Source: a bacterium (GTDB lineage: Bacteria > UBA9089). From it: a stretch of DNA of 5,268 bases. How positions within the stretch are numbered: the stretch's first letter is position 1; the number at the start of each line of letters is the position of its first letter. The notes below the pieces were generated by a model. It did not search any database and had not been told where the DNA came from. It worked only from the letters and a program-made list of their open reading frames with translations. This document shows, one piece after another, positions 1-5,169 of this stretch. The position numbers and the translations under genes are program-made. The stretch covers positions 1 through 5,268 of the forward strand of contig DNCN01000183.1 in NCBI GenBank assembly GCA_003485015.1, given 5' to 3'.

Positions 1-38
1 CTACCGGTCTGGCTGAGAATGACCATCAGATTTACCAT
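1..38 (-). CDS. Possible start of a minus-strand gene running off the left edge
   Basis: On the minus strand an ATG at 38-36 opens a frame that stays open to the window edge, giving 12 complete codons (M-V-N-L-M-V-I-L-S-Q-T-G). A purine-rich GGAGG lies 13 bases upstream, farther than ideal; a second in-frame ATG at 26-24 is also possible. The gene would follow the glycosyltransferase gene in the same direction after about 105 bases. The visible peptide is too short to name a family, and an open stretch this short can occur by chance, so the call is tentative. Confidence 0.25.
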   Translation of the reverse strand, partial: MVNLMVILSQTG

Positions 39-144
39 ATCCTACTTATTACCTCCCATTTATAAACTCTACCATTTTCTTTATCCTCTGCTGTATGAAG
101 GTTCAGGTTTATCTTTGAGGTCTAAGGGGCTATTGCCATGATCT

Positions 145-1290
145 TCATAATGCCCCCCGCATAATCTCAATCAAATCTCTCATTCGATGGAGATAGGTGT
201 GTTCTTTTAGCACTTTCTTCTTGGCTCTATTTGAAATCTCTTCTCTCTTCTCTGGATGGCTGAGAAAGTACTTAATCTTCTCTCGAAGATCCTCCTTATC
301 CCGGTAAAAAATGGCCTCTTTCTCTATCTCAAACAATCTTATTAAGTCATGGCGAAAGTCAGAGAGGAGAAAGGCTCCACAGGCGGCCACATCGAAGACA
401 CGCTGATTGATAGCCGTCTTGAGTTGGGGCTTGGTGATATTGAGATTGATCTTTGAGGCTGTGTATAACTTAGGAAGATCCTGGTAATCTATCCGACCCA
501 GGAATTTAATCCTACGACCCACCATCTTCAGCCATCCCTCATCTCCATAAAGACAGAGGCCGAAGTCTTTTATCTCCTCAATCACCTCTTTTCGGTAGAG
601 GGACATACCTATCAATTCCAATTTGACCGCCAAATCCCTCTCCTCTTCAATTGAAAGATCATACCCAAGAATCTCTTTGACAGTCCAAAAGACATCCCTA
701 ATATCGAGTGAGGGGTTCTCAAAATAAACTCTGAGAGTCTGCTCGAGAAGGTTTCTCGCTGCTAAATCCTTCCCTTTCTGCCACTCCTTGTAGGCCAAAA
801 ACCCATTATAAAATGCACCACCCACAAAACTTAAGTCACAGCCAAATTGTACCTCTTCTTCTTGAGTTAAGTGAATCTCTCTAAAGATGTTAGGATTTGT
901 AGCTAAGGAAAGATGGTAGACCCGCTTAAAACCGTAGGTCTTGAGCTTTTCAACATAGAACCGATCCCAAACAAAGAGGGTTAAATAATTAGATTTAAAC
1001 TCCTTAGAGATAGTCAAGGAGAGGGGATTGTCTACCCACCAGGAGACATAAGGGAGTTTCAGGCTGGAGAGTAAGTCAAGAATCGAAAAAGTCAACCCGA
1101 GGTGGTTGATAGTGAACAGAAAATCGGGCAGAGAGTCGTTGATCTCTTTATTTAGAGTCTCTCTGGGGTCTTGTGGACCAGAGATATCGACTACCCTGAC
1201 CCTGTACCCTAACTCCCTGAGGGCCTCGCAGCAACCCTCCATAATGCTTGAAAGGACATCATCGTATATCTTTAGGATAAGTATCTCCAT
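145..1290 (-). CDS. CgeB/DUF3880-type glycosyltransferase family protein
   Basis: A 381-residue cytoplasmic protein with no signal peptide or membrane segment. It opens with a short beta strand typical of a Rossmann-like fold (MEILILKIYDD). The N-terminal half carries the signature of DUF3880-type proteins: FTINHLGL at residues 59-66 and SWWVDNP at 83-89. Residues about 245-375 resemble a C-terminal glycosyltransferase domain: the LYGDEGW segment (247-253), FLGRIDYQDLPKLY (263-276), then NQRVFDVAACGAFLLSD (295-311), where this family is expected to hold the nucleotide sugar, and a final helix. These proteins are predicted to move a sugar from a nucleotide donor; substrates are mostly unknown, though relatives occur in spore-coat and flagellar or surface glycan loci. 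The start is fixed by the first beta strand. No Shine-Dalgarno sequence precedes it, and a good promoter would place transcription start almost at the ATG. The target is inferred only from neighbouring FlgM-like genes. Confidence 0.82.
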   Translation of the reverse strand: MEILILKIYDDVLSSIMEGCCEALRELGYRVRVVDISGPQDPRETLNKEINDSLPDFLFTINHLGLTFSILDLLSSLKLPYVSWWVDNPLSLTISKEFKSNYLTLFVWDRFYVEKLKTYGFKRVYHLSLATNPNIFREIHLTQEEEVQFGCDLSFVGGAFYNGFLAYKEWQKGKDLAARNLLEQTLRVYFENPSLDIRDVFWTVKEILGYDLSIEEERDLAVKLELIGMSLYRKEVIEEIKDFGLCLYGDEGWLKMVGRRIKFLGRIDYQDLPKLYTASKINLNITKPQLKTAINQRVFDVAACGAFLLSDFRHDLIRLFEIEKEAIFYRDKEDLREKIKYFLSHPEKREEISNRAKKKVLKEHTYLHRMRDLIEIMRGAL

Positions 1291-1297
1291 CTAATTA

Positions 1298-1327
1298 ATA
1301 TTAACTTAAAGAGGGATCTTATGTCAA
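1298..1327 (-). promoter_or_regulatory. Sigma-70-like promoter for the glycosyltransferase gene
   Basis: On the minus strand a perfect TTGACA (1327-1322) is followed after 18 bases by TAATAT (1303-1298), a 4 of 6 match to TATAAT. The predicted transcription start would fall near 1291-1292, one or two bases before the ATG. The -35 match is strong and the spacer is within the accepted range. The near-leaderless outcome is unusual but agrees with the missing ribosome-binding site. Confidence 0.5.
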
Positions 1328-1399
1328 CCTTATTTCAAAGAAAGAACCCTTTGCTTAATTAGCATATCTCAATCACCCTTTAAGATTGTAATTTTTCTT

Positions 1400-1427
1400 T
1401 AATCTCTCAAATCTGGTGTGCCGACAA
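1400..1427 (+). promoter_or_regulatory. Sigma-28 (FliA)-like promoter before the dehydrogenase gene
   Basis: TAAT at 1400-1403, 16 bases, then GCCGACAA at 1420-1427. This is 7 of 8 to the sigma-28 -10 element GCCGATAA and 3 of 4 to the TAAA -35 core, with the same 16-base spacing as the sites at 2661 and 4520. Transcription would begin near 1434, leaving only a few bases before the ATG at 1438. A weaker sigma-70-like alternative (TTAGCA, 16 bases, TAAGAT, the latter at 1381-1386) lies upstream and would give a longer leader. Confidence 0.45.
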
Positions 1428-1437
1428 ATTGAATATC

Positions 1438-2547
1438 ATGGGCTCAAAAAGAAAATACCGTGTAGGGATCATTGGCTGTGGACGGATAGGTAGTCTCTTA
1501 GAGCATGACTACCTAAGAGCTCACCCTTGCACCCACGCCGGAGGGTATCATGCCTGTTCCAAAACTAAGATTGTGGCTGCCTGCGATATAGATGAAGAGC
1601 GACTCAATCTCTTTGGTAGAGAGTGGGGAGTCAAACATCTCTATTCTGATTACCAGAAGATGCTCGCCAAAGAAGAGTTGGATATAGTTAGCATCTGTTC
1701 CTGGACAAATACCCACAGCGAGATGACTATCGCTGCTGCCCAGACTGGGATAAGGGGAGTAATATGTGAAAAACCGATGGCCCTCAACCTTCAAGAAGCA
1801 GGGGCCATGATTGAGGCTTGCAAAGAATACGGAACTAAACTGATCATTACCCATGAACGGAGATGGGATGCTGACTATCGTAAAGTCAAGGAGCTCATTG
1901 AAGAAGGATCTATCGGGGAGCTCAGAACTATTGTGGGTAATGTTTTAACCACTGCTCCTCTTCCTAGGGATTGGCACGCTGATTGCCGCCAGGTTGGCGG
2001 TGGACCTATGTTGCATGATGGAACACACTTAGTCGATATGATCAGGTTCTTTGGTGGAGAGGCAGACTGGGTCTTTGGTCATATTGAGCGTCGCACCGAA
2101 GGAATTCAGGTAGAGGATGTAGCTATGGGTTTTATCCATCTTAGGAATGGAGTCCACGCCACCCTCGAAGGTGGAGGCATAAGAAATTACTTCAATTTTG
2201 AATTAGATATTCAGGGCTCTGAGGGGAGGATATTGATTGGCAACGGAATCCTGCGGATGTGGTTAGCTAATAAGAGTTTGCACTATCTTGGATTTAGGGA
2301 ACTTGAAGAGAGGCCATTCCCCCGCTCAAGAAATGGTGGAAATCCCTGGGTGCTACAGGTTGAGGATATGATCTCTTGTCTGGAGAACAACCGTGAAAGT
2401 ATCTCCAGTGGTTATGAAGGCTGGGCCGCTTTGGAACTGATTATGGGCATCTACGAATCAGCCCATCTGGGGGGAGTTAAGGTATCATTTCCATTGAAGA
2501 TAGAAACATCCCCATTAGAATCTATGTTTCAAAAGGGAAGTTTATAG
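1438..2547 (+). CDS. Gfo/Idh/MocA-family NAD(P)-dependent oxidoreductase
   Basis: A 369-residue cytoplasmic protein, normal length for the family. Residues 8-20 form the dinucleotide-binding turn (VGIIGCGRIGSLL), D50 ends the second strand where the cofactor ribose is held, and EKPMA at 111-115 is the family's characteristic motif with the cofactor- and substrate-site lysine. The C-terminal half carries GGGPMLHDGTHLVD (187-200); D194 and H197 occupy the usual catalytic positions. Family members oxidise or reduce hydroxyl groups on sugars, inositols or related compounds; the substrate cannot be read from sequence. An in-frame TTG at 1429 is rejected as a start because it touches the sigma-28-like -10 element; the ATG at 1438 sits just before the Rossmann fold. 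No clear Shine-Dalgarno is present. It is divergent from a glycosyltransferase gene and upstream of an flgM-like gene, so a role in making a sugar for flagellin or surface glycan is plausible but inferred. Confidence 0.88.
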   Translation: MGSKRKYRVGIIGCGRIGSLLEHDYLRAHPCTHAGGYHACSKTKIVAACDIDEERLNLFGREWGVKHLYSDYQKMLAKEELDIVSICSWTNTHSEMTIAAAQTGIRGVICEKPMALNLQEAGAMIEACKEYGTKLIITHERRWDADYRKVKELIEEGSIGELRTIVGNVLTTAPLPRDWHADCRQVGGGPMLHDGTHLVDMIRFFGGEADWVFGHIERRTEGIQVEDVAMGFIHLRNGVHATLEGGGIRNYFNFELDIQGSEGRILIGNGILRMWLANKSLHYLGFRELEERPFPRSRNGGNPWVLQVEDMISCLENNRESISSGYEGWAALELIMGIYESAHLGGVKVSFPLKIETSPLESMFQKGSL

Positions 2548-2564
2548 ATAGAACCAAAGGATAG

Positions 2565-2581
2565 CAAAAAAATATTTTTTG
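2565..2581 (+). other. AT-only hairpin after the dehydrogenase gene
   Basis: CAAAAAA (2565-2571) can pair with TTTTTTG (2575-2581) around a three-base loop, 17 bases beyond the dehydrogenase stop. The T-run in the second arm and a further AT-rich stretch to about 2612 follow. The stem has a single G-C pair, so it is a weak terminator at best. The same AT-rich tract may equally act as an upstream activating element for the sigma-28 promoters that start at 2615. Confidence 0.3.
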
Positions 2582-2614
2582 ATAATTTTTTATAATAATT
2601 TATAATTTTTTTGC

Positions 2615-2641
2615 TAAAGTTTTCCTAAAATTTGCCGATAT
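2615..2641 (+). promoter_or_regulatory. Sigma-28 promoter P1 of the first flgM-like gene
   Basis: TAAA at 2615-2618, exactly 15 bases, then GCCGATAT at 2634-2641. This matches the classical sigma-28 pattern (TAAA, N15, GCCGATAA) at all but the last base, and the -35 continues as TAAAGTTT as in the extended consensus. It lies in very AT-rich DNA. Transcription would start near 2648 and run through the second promoter into the gene at 2717. Confidence 0.75.
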
Positions 2642-2660
2642 ATAAAAAGAGGTTTTTTGC

Positions 2661-2688
2661 TAAAGATATAAAATCGAATTGCCGATAA
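2661..2688 (+). promoter_or_regulatory. Sigma-28 promoter P2 of the first flgM-like gene
   Basis: TAAA at 2661-2664, 16 bases, then a perfect GCCGATAA at 2681-2688. Transcription would begin near 2695, just ahead of the AGGAAAGGAG ribosome-binding site at 2697-2706, giving a leader of about 22 bases. It shares the 13-base block TTTTTTGCTAAAG with promoter P1, 46 bases upstream. Confidence 0.75.
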
Positions 2689-2716
2689 GAATAAGTAGGA
2701 AAGGAGTTGGTCAAGG

Positions 2717-3034
2717 ATGACACCGATCAGTAATATATACCCCAATTCGGAGATCCAAAAACTTAGTGGGGTACCTTCAAAACAAAGGGCCCAATTTCAG
2801 AGACCATCTATGGGAAGCGATGGTCTATTTATTTCTGAGGAGGCAAAGAAGCTCCAGTCTCAACAAGGTGCCATTAAGAAGGCTGAAGAAGTAATTGAGA
2901 AAGTCCCCCTTATTCGGGAGGACCTTGTGGCCCAGGTCAAGGAGAAATTAGCTAATGGAGAGTATATTCATCTGACCGAGGAGATGGCTGGAGTAATTGC
3001 CGAAAGAATCGTCAGCGGGCTATATTTGGCCTAA
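2717..3034 (+). CDS. flgM: FlgM-like anti-sigma-28 factor (first copy)
   Basis: A 105-residue soluble protein, in the usual FlgM size range. The N-terminal 30 residues are polar and probably disordered, as in FlgM. From residue 35 the FlgM C-terminal pattern appears: an acidic residue and FISEEAKKL (D35 to L46), a helix ending EKVPLIRED (61-69), then VAQVKEKLANGEY (71-83) and a last helix AGVIAERIV (91-99). In known FlgM the C-terminal helices wrap sigma-28 and keep it from RNA polymerase until the hook-basal body is finished and FlgM is exported. The ATG has a good AAGGAG at 2701-2706, 10 bases upstream. Two sigma-28 promoters precede it, as expected for negative feedback on FliA. The core is clear but divergent from enteric FlgM, with an insertion-like EEM before the last helix. 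A second copy lies 1.5 kb downstream. Confidence 0.78.
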   Translation: MTPISNIYPNSEIQKLSGVPSKQRAQFQRPSMGSDGLFISEEAKKLQSQQGAIKKAEEVIEKVPLIREDLVAQVKEKLANGEYIHLTEEMAGVIAERIVSGLYLA

Positions 3035-3086
3035 GGGAAAGGTCTCTTTGTTGCTTTGAGCAATTCTTCCCCATAAGGTTTTGCAT

Positions 3087-3104
3087 ATCTGATCCAAATC
3101 AGAT
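3087..3104 (+). other. Perfect 7-bp hairpin without a T-tract
   Basis: ATCTGAT (3087-3093) pairs perfectly with ATCAGAT (3098-3104) around the loop CCAA. No T-run follows on either strand, so it is not an intrinsic terminator. It lies in the untranslated region after the first flgM-like gene and might stabilise the 3' end of that transcript or be a protein-binding palindrome. Confidence 0.4.
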
Positions 3105-3112
3105 CTTCGGAA

Positions 3113-3132
3113 AAAATGTGTTAAAATGTGTT
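3113..3132 (+). repeat. Tandem 10-base direct repeat
   Basis: AAAATGTGTT occurs twice back to back (3113-3122 and 3123-3132), between the hairpins at 3087-3104 and 3135-3158. No function is evident. Confidence 0.5.
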
Positions 3133-3134
3133 AA

Positions 3135-3158
3135 CAGTACTTACAAAGTAAGCTACTG
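3135..3158 (+). other. 10-bp stem-loop with a one-base bulge
   Basis: CAGTACTTAC (3135-3144) can pair with GTAAG-C-TACTG (3148-3158) with the C at 3153 bulged and a loop of AAA. It stands 34 bases before the strong terminator at 3193. It may be part of the 3' untranslated structure of the flgM-like transcript; it does not match a riboswitch I recognise. Confidence 0.45.
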
Positions 3159-3192
3159 GTGAAGGATTGTAGAGCTTAAGATTAATTTTTTC

Positions 3193-3231
3193 GAGGAGAA
3201 AAAAGGTGTTTTTCTCCTCTTTTGTTTTTTT
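3193..3231 (+). terminator. Strong intrinsic terminator separating the first flgM-like gene from the MEMO operon
   Basis: GAGGAGAAAAA (3193-3203) pairs perfectly with TTTTTCTCCTC (3209-3219) around AGGTG, and the stem is followed by T4-G-T7 (3220-3231). This is a textbook plus-strand rho-independent terminator. There is no T-run on the other side, so it acts in one direction only. It should stop transcripts from the sigma-28 promoters upstream. Confidence 0.9.
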
Positions 3232-3258
3232 GACCGTAAAAATACTTTGCTCTTTAAG
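3230..3258 (+). promoter_or_regulatory. Sigma-70-like promoter for the MEMO-NUDIX operon
   Basis: TTGACC (3230-3235, 5 of 6 to consensus), 17 bases, then TTTAAG (3253-3258, 4 of 6). Transcription would begin near 3265, just before the AAGGAG ribosome-binding site at 3268-3273. The -35 overlaps the last bases of the terminator's T-tract, a compact arrangement that fits a new operon starting here. Confidence 0.5.
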
Positions 3259-3282
3259 AAAAATCGTAAGGAGTATAAGGCA

Positions 3283-4086
3283 ATGATCAGAAAACCCGCT
3301 GTAGCTGGACAGTTTTATCCTGGGAATAAAGAGAAACTCCAAGATTTAGTTCAGCGTTACCTCACCCCTAAAGTAACAAAAGAGGATGTCCTGGGGGTAG
3401 TTGCTCCCCATGCTGGTTACATCTATTCAGGAGAAGTTGCTGGAGCAACTTACTCTAAGGTGAAAGAGAGACCAACGGTTATTATCCTGGGGGTTAACCA
3501 TCGTGGTCTGGGTAGATCTTTTGCTGTTTACAGAAAAGGGACCTGGGAAACACCTATAAGTAAGGTGGAGATTGCCACCGAAGTAGTGGAAAGATTCCTC
3601 AGTTCTTCGGCGTATCTTCAAGAAGACCCTCTGACCCACCAGGTTGAGCATTCCCTTGAGGTCCAGATCCCTTTTCTTCAGATTCACTTTAAAAACCCCT
3701 TTAAAATCATTCCTATCTCCATAAGTTACGGCAACTTGAGAGATTTCCAGAATTTGGGGAGAGAACTTGCCGCTAAGATTGAAGACTCTACCCAGTTCTT
3801 AATCATCGCCTCTACTGACTTTACCCATTACGAACCACAAGGTGAAGCAGAACGTAAGGATGGAGAAGCCATCAAAGCCATTCTTTCCCTGGATGAGGAA
3901 GGTCTCTTCAATAAGGTCCAGCAATTGAATATCTCGATGTGTGGTTATGCGCCAACTATCGTCATGCTCACCTTAGTCAAGGCCCTGGGAGCTAAGGAGG
4001 CTGAGCTGGTCAAATATATGACCTCAGGTGATACCACCGGAGACTACAATCAGGTAGTAGGTTATGCCGGGATAATAATCAAATAA
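3283..4086 (+). CDS. amrB: MEMO-family protein, AmmeMemoRadiSam system protein B
   Basis: A 267-residue soluble protein of the MEMO family, full length. It begins with the typical RKPAVAGQFYPG (residues 3-14) and shows PHAGYIYSG (42-50), VNHRG (71-75), THQVEHSLEVQIPFL (118-132), STDFTHY (177-183), SMCGYAP (218-224), and TSGDTTGDYNQVVGYAG (247-263). H43, H73 and C220 line up with the metal-site His, His and Cys of human MEMO1, and D179 and H182 with its second conserved pair (from memory of the family). The fold resembles ring-opening dioxygenases. In many bacteria and archaea it is encoded beside an AMMECR1-domain protein and a radical SAM protein; neither is in this window, and its biochemical role remains unsettled. 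The ATG at 3283 is chosen because AAGGAG (3268-3273) precedes it at 9 bases; an upstream TTG at 3247 lies inside the promoter. Its stop overlaps the next start. Confidence 0.93.
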   Translation: MIRKPAVAGQFYPGNKEKLQDLVQRYLTPKVTKEDVLGVVAPHAGYIYSGEVAGATYSKVKERPTVIILGVNHRGLGRSFAVYRKGTWETPISKVEIATEVVERFLSSSAYLQEDPLTHQVEHSLEVQIPFLQIHFKNPFKIIPISISYGNLRDFQNLGRELAAKIEDSTQFLIIASTDFTHYEPQGEAERKDGEAIKAILSLDEEGLFNKVQQLNISMCGYAPTIVMLTLVKALGAKEAELVKYMTSGDTTGDYNQVVGYAGIIIK

Positions 4087-4514
4087 TGGAGCAAAGGGTG
4101 GGAAGGGGGAAGCCTCGGAATCCAATCCCCACAGTCGATATTATCATTGAACTTGAAGATCAGGGAATCATCCTGATCAAACGGAAGAATCCTCCCTATG
4201 GCTGGGCTCTTCCTGGTGGGTATGTTGATTATGGAGAAAGTCTTGAGAAAGCCGCTGTTCGGGAGGCTAAAGAAGAAACATCTTTAGATATTGAACTATT
4301 AAGACAACTCCACACCTACTCTGATCCAGATAGAGACCCACGAGGCCATACTATCTCTACCGTCTTTATCGCCCGAGCAACTGGCCATCCTAAAGCAGCT
4401 GATGATGCTTGCGAAATAGGAATATTTAGAATAAACAACCTACCAAAAAAACTCGCCTTTGACCACTTAAAGATCCTCCAGGACTATATCAGTTCCACTC
4501 AAAAAGCTATCTAA
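4086..4514 (+). CDS. NUDIX hydrolase resembling ADP-ribose pyrophosphatase
   Basis: A 142-residue single-domain NUDIX protein. The Nudix box spans residues 45-67: G45, E51, R59-E60, E63-E64, with S66 in place of the usual second glycine, a tolerated change. The metal-binding glutamates of REAKEE are intact. WALPGGYVDYGESL precedes and covers the box start, and TYSDPDRDPRGHTISTVF (77-94), just after it, is a segment I associate with ADP-ribose pyrophosphatases and related sugar-nucleotide hydrolases. The likely reaction is Mg-dependent cleavage of a nucleoside diphosphate linked to another group, such as ADP-ribose to AMP and ribose 5-phosphate; the true substrate is not certain. Its ATG overlaps the MEMO stop by one base (TAATG) with no strong Shine-Dalgarno, pointing to translational coupling. 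No terminator is seen after it, and the next sigma-28 promoter begins five bases past its stop. Confidence 0.92.
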   Translation: MEQRVGRGKPRNPIPTVDIIIELEDQGIILIKRKNPPYGWALPGGYVDYGESLEKAAVREAKEETSLDIELLRQLHTYSDPDRDPRGHTISTVFIARATGHPKAADDACEIGIFRINNLPKKLAFDHLKILQDYISSTQKAI

Positions 4515-4519
4515 AAAAC

Positions 4520-4547
4520 TAATTTTTCCACAAAAATTGGCCGATAA
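4520..4547 (+). promoter_or_regulatory. Sigma-28 promoter of the second flgM-like gene
   Basis: TAAT at 4520-4523, 16 bases, then a perfect GCCGATAA at 4540-4547. The 13-base block GCCGATAAGAATA (4540-4552) is identical to 2681-2693 in the other flgM-like promoter. The -35 is weaker (3 of 4). Transcription would begin near 4554, about 31 bases before the ATG at 4585. Confidence 0.68.
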
Positions 4548-4584
4548 GAATAGTGTAAAGATTTGCAAGGATTATGGTATAAAG

Positions 4585-4950
4585 ATGGAAGCAGAACGAA
4601 TAGACAACATCATTAAGGTCTTTGAGGCTTATCAGAAGGATAAAGAAAAGAAGGAGCCTACCATTGCCTTCTCTGAAACCTTAAAGAAGAAACCTAAGAA
4701 TGTGGAGGCAGGAAAAACCTTCTCTGCCGAAACAACCGGCCAGGAGAAAGAAGAGGGTATTAAAGTGGATACCCTCTCTCTTTCAAAGGAGGCTAAGGAG
4801 GCTTATCAACTTGTAAAGATAGTCAAAATTATTCGCGAGGCCCCGGATGTGCGAAGTGATAAGCTAGAGGAAGCTAGGAAGGAGATAGAGAGTGGCCGTC
4901 TCTTCGTCAATAAAGTAAATGAGGTGATTGCTGAAAAACTCATTCATTAA
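4585..4950 (+). CDS. flgM: FlgM-like anti-sigma-28 factor (second copy)
   Basis: From the ATG at 4585 the protein has 121 residues. An upstream in-frame TTG at 4537 is rejected because it abuts the sigma-28 -10 element and would lie before the transcription start. AAGGA at 4567-4571 is a modest ribosome-binding site, 13 bases away. The protein opens with a short helix (RIDNIIKVFEAYQ, 5-17), similar to the N-terminus of many FlgM proteins, then a lysine- and glutamate-rich, probably disordered linker (18-60). The FlgM core follows: VDTLSLSKEAKEA (61-73), a helix ending REAPDVRSDKLEEARKEIES (84-103), G104, and the terminal helix VNEVIAEKLI (111-120). It matches the family pattern (IS-x-EAK, P-x-VR, sG, IAekLi) better than the first copy at the PDVR position, so it may be the main FlgM. 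Read-through from the MEMO-NUDIX operon is possible. No flgN, flgK or flgL follows. Confidence 0.82.
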   Translation: MEAERIDNIIKVFEAYQKDKEKKEPTIAFSETLKKKPKNVEAGKTFSAETTGQEKEEGIKVDTLSLSKEAKEAYQLVKIVKIIREAPDVRSDKLEEARKEIESGRLFVNKVNEVIAEKLIH

Positions 4951-4964
4951 ATATTTGTAATTGT

Positions 4965-5074
4965 TTAGCCATCTAAAGTATCACCAAAAATTTTTTTAAA
5001 AATAATAATAGTTCAACTACTGATTAACATAGATTGGCCCCGATAAAGTAACATTAAAAATCTGTAATAGTTCA
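4965..5074 (+). repeat. Diverged direct duplication
   Basis: Copy one (4965-5015) and copy two (5034-5074) share TT(A/G)GCC, TAAAGTA (4974-4980 and 5044-5050), an AAAAAT block, and the identical TAATAGTTCA (5006-5015 and 5065-5074). Copy one has about ten extra A/T bases before the last block. This looks like an old tandem duplication. Confidence 0.5.
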
Positions 5075-5121
5075 CCGCAGAGACAGGGGGAATGATTTTA
5101 GAATAAGAAACTTAATTTATC

Positions 5122-5148
5122 CACAGATTTCACAGATTACACAGATTA
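5122..5148 (+). repeat. Three tandem copies of a 9-base unit
   Basis: CACAGATTT, CACAGATTA and CACAGATTA follow each other without gaps (5122-5130, 5131-5139, 5140-5148). The surrounding TTATCCACAGATT context is a common intergenic repeat sequence in diverse bacteria, from memory. Confidence 0.75.
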
Positions 5149-5154
5149 TTTGCA

Positions 5155-5169
5155 GAAGCAAGGAGCTTC
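5155..5169 (+). other. Small hairpin in the terminal repeat region
   Basis: GAAGC (5155-5159) pairs with GCTTC (5165-5169) around AAGGA; the stem can be extended with TTG/CAA across a two-base bulge. It has no T-tract and is probably part of the dispersed repeat element. Confidence 0.35.

Noticed and set aside
1..141. Plus-strand open frame of 46 codons entering from the left edge
   Set aside because: It has no recognisable family features and a strongly hydrophobic, aromatic composition. It is also antisense to the possible minus-strand start at 38.
1429..1437. TTG as start of the dehydrogenase, adding three residues
   Set aside because: It immediately follows the sigma-28-like -10 element and has no ribosome-binding site; the ATG at 1438 is adequate and precedes the Rossmann fold.
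1513..1854. Minus-strand open frame opposite the dehydrogenase
   Set aside because: It lies wholly within a confident gene with conserved motifs and has no family-like sequence of its own.
3087..3104. Perfect hairpin as an intrinsic terminator
   Set aside because: No T-tract follows it on either strand; the genuine terminator is at 3193-3231.
3247..3282. TTG start adding 12 residues to the MEMO protein
   Set aside because: It lies inside the predicted promoter, and the family begins at MIRKPAVAGQFYPG, which has its own AAGGAG site.
4537..4584. TTG start giving a 137-residue second FlgM-like protein
   Set aside because: The codon directly precedes GCCGATAA, so the sigma-28 transcript would begin downstream of it. 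The added 16 residues simply translate promoter sequence.
5039..5046. CCCGATAA as an active sigma-28 -10 element
   Set aside because: No TAAA-like -35 lies 15-16 bases upstream (ACTG at 5019-5022), and no gene starts downstream within the window.
5122..5148. CRISPR array
   Set aside because: The three 9-base copies are contiguous, with no spacers between them and units far too short for CRISPR repeats.
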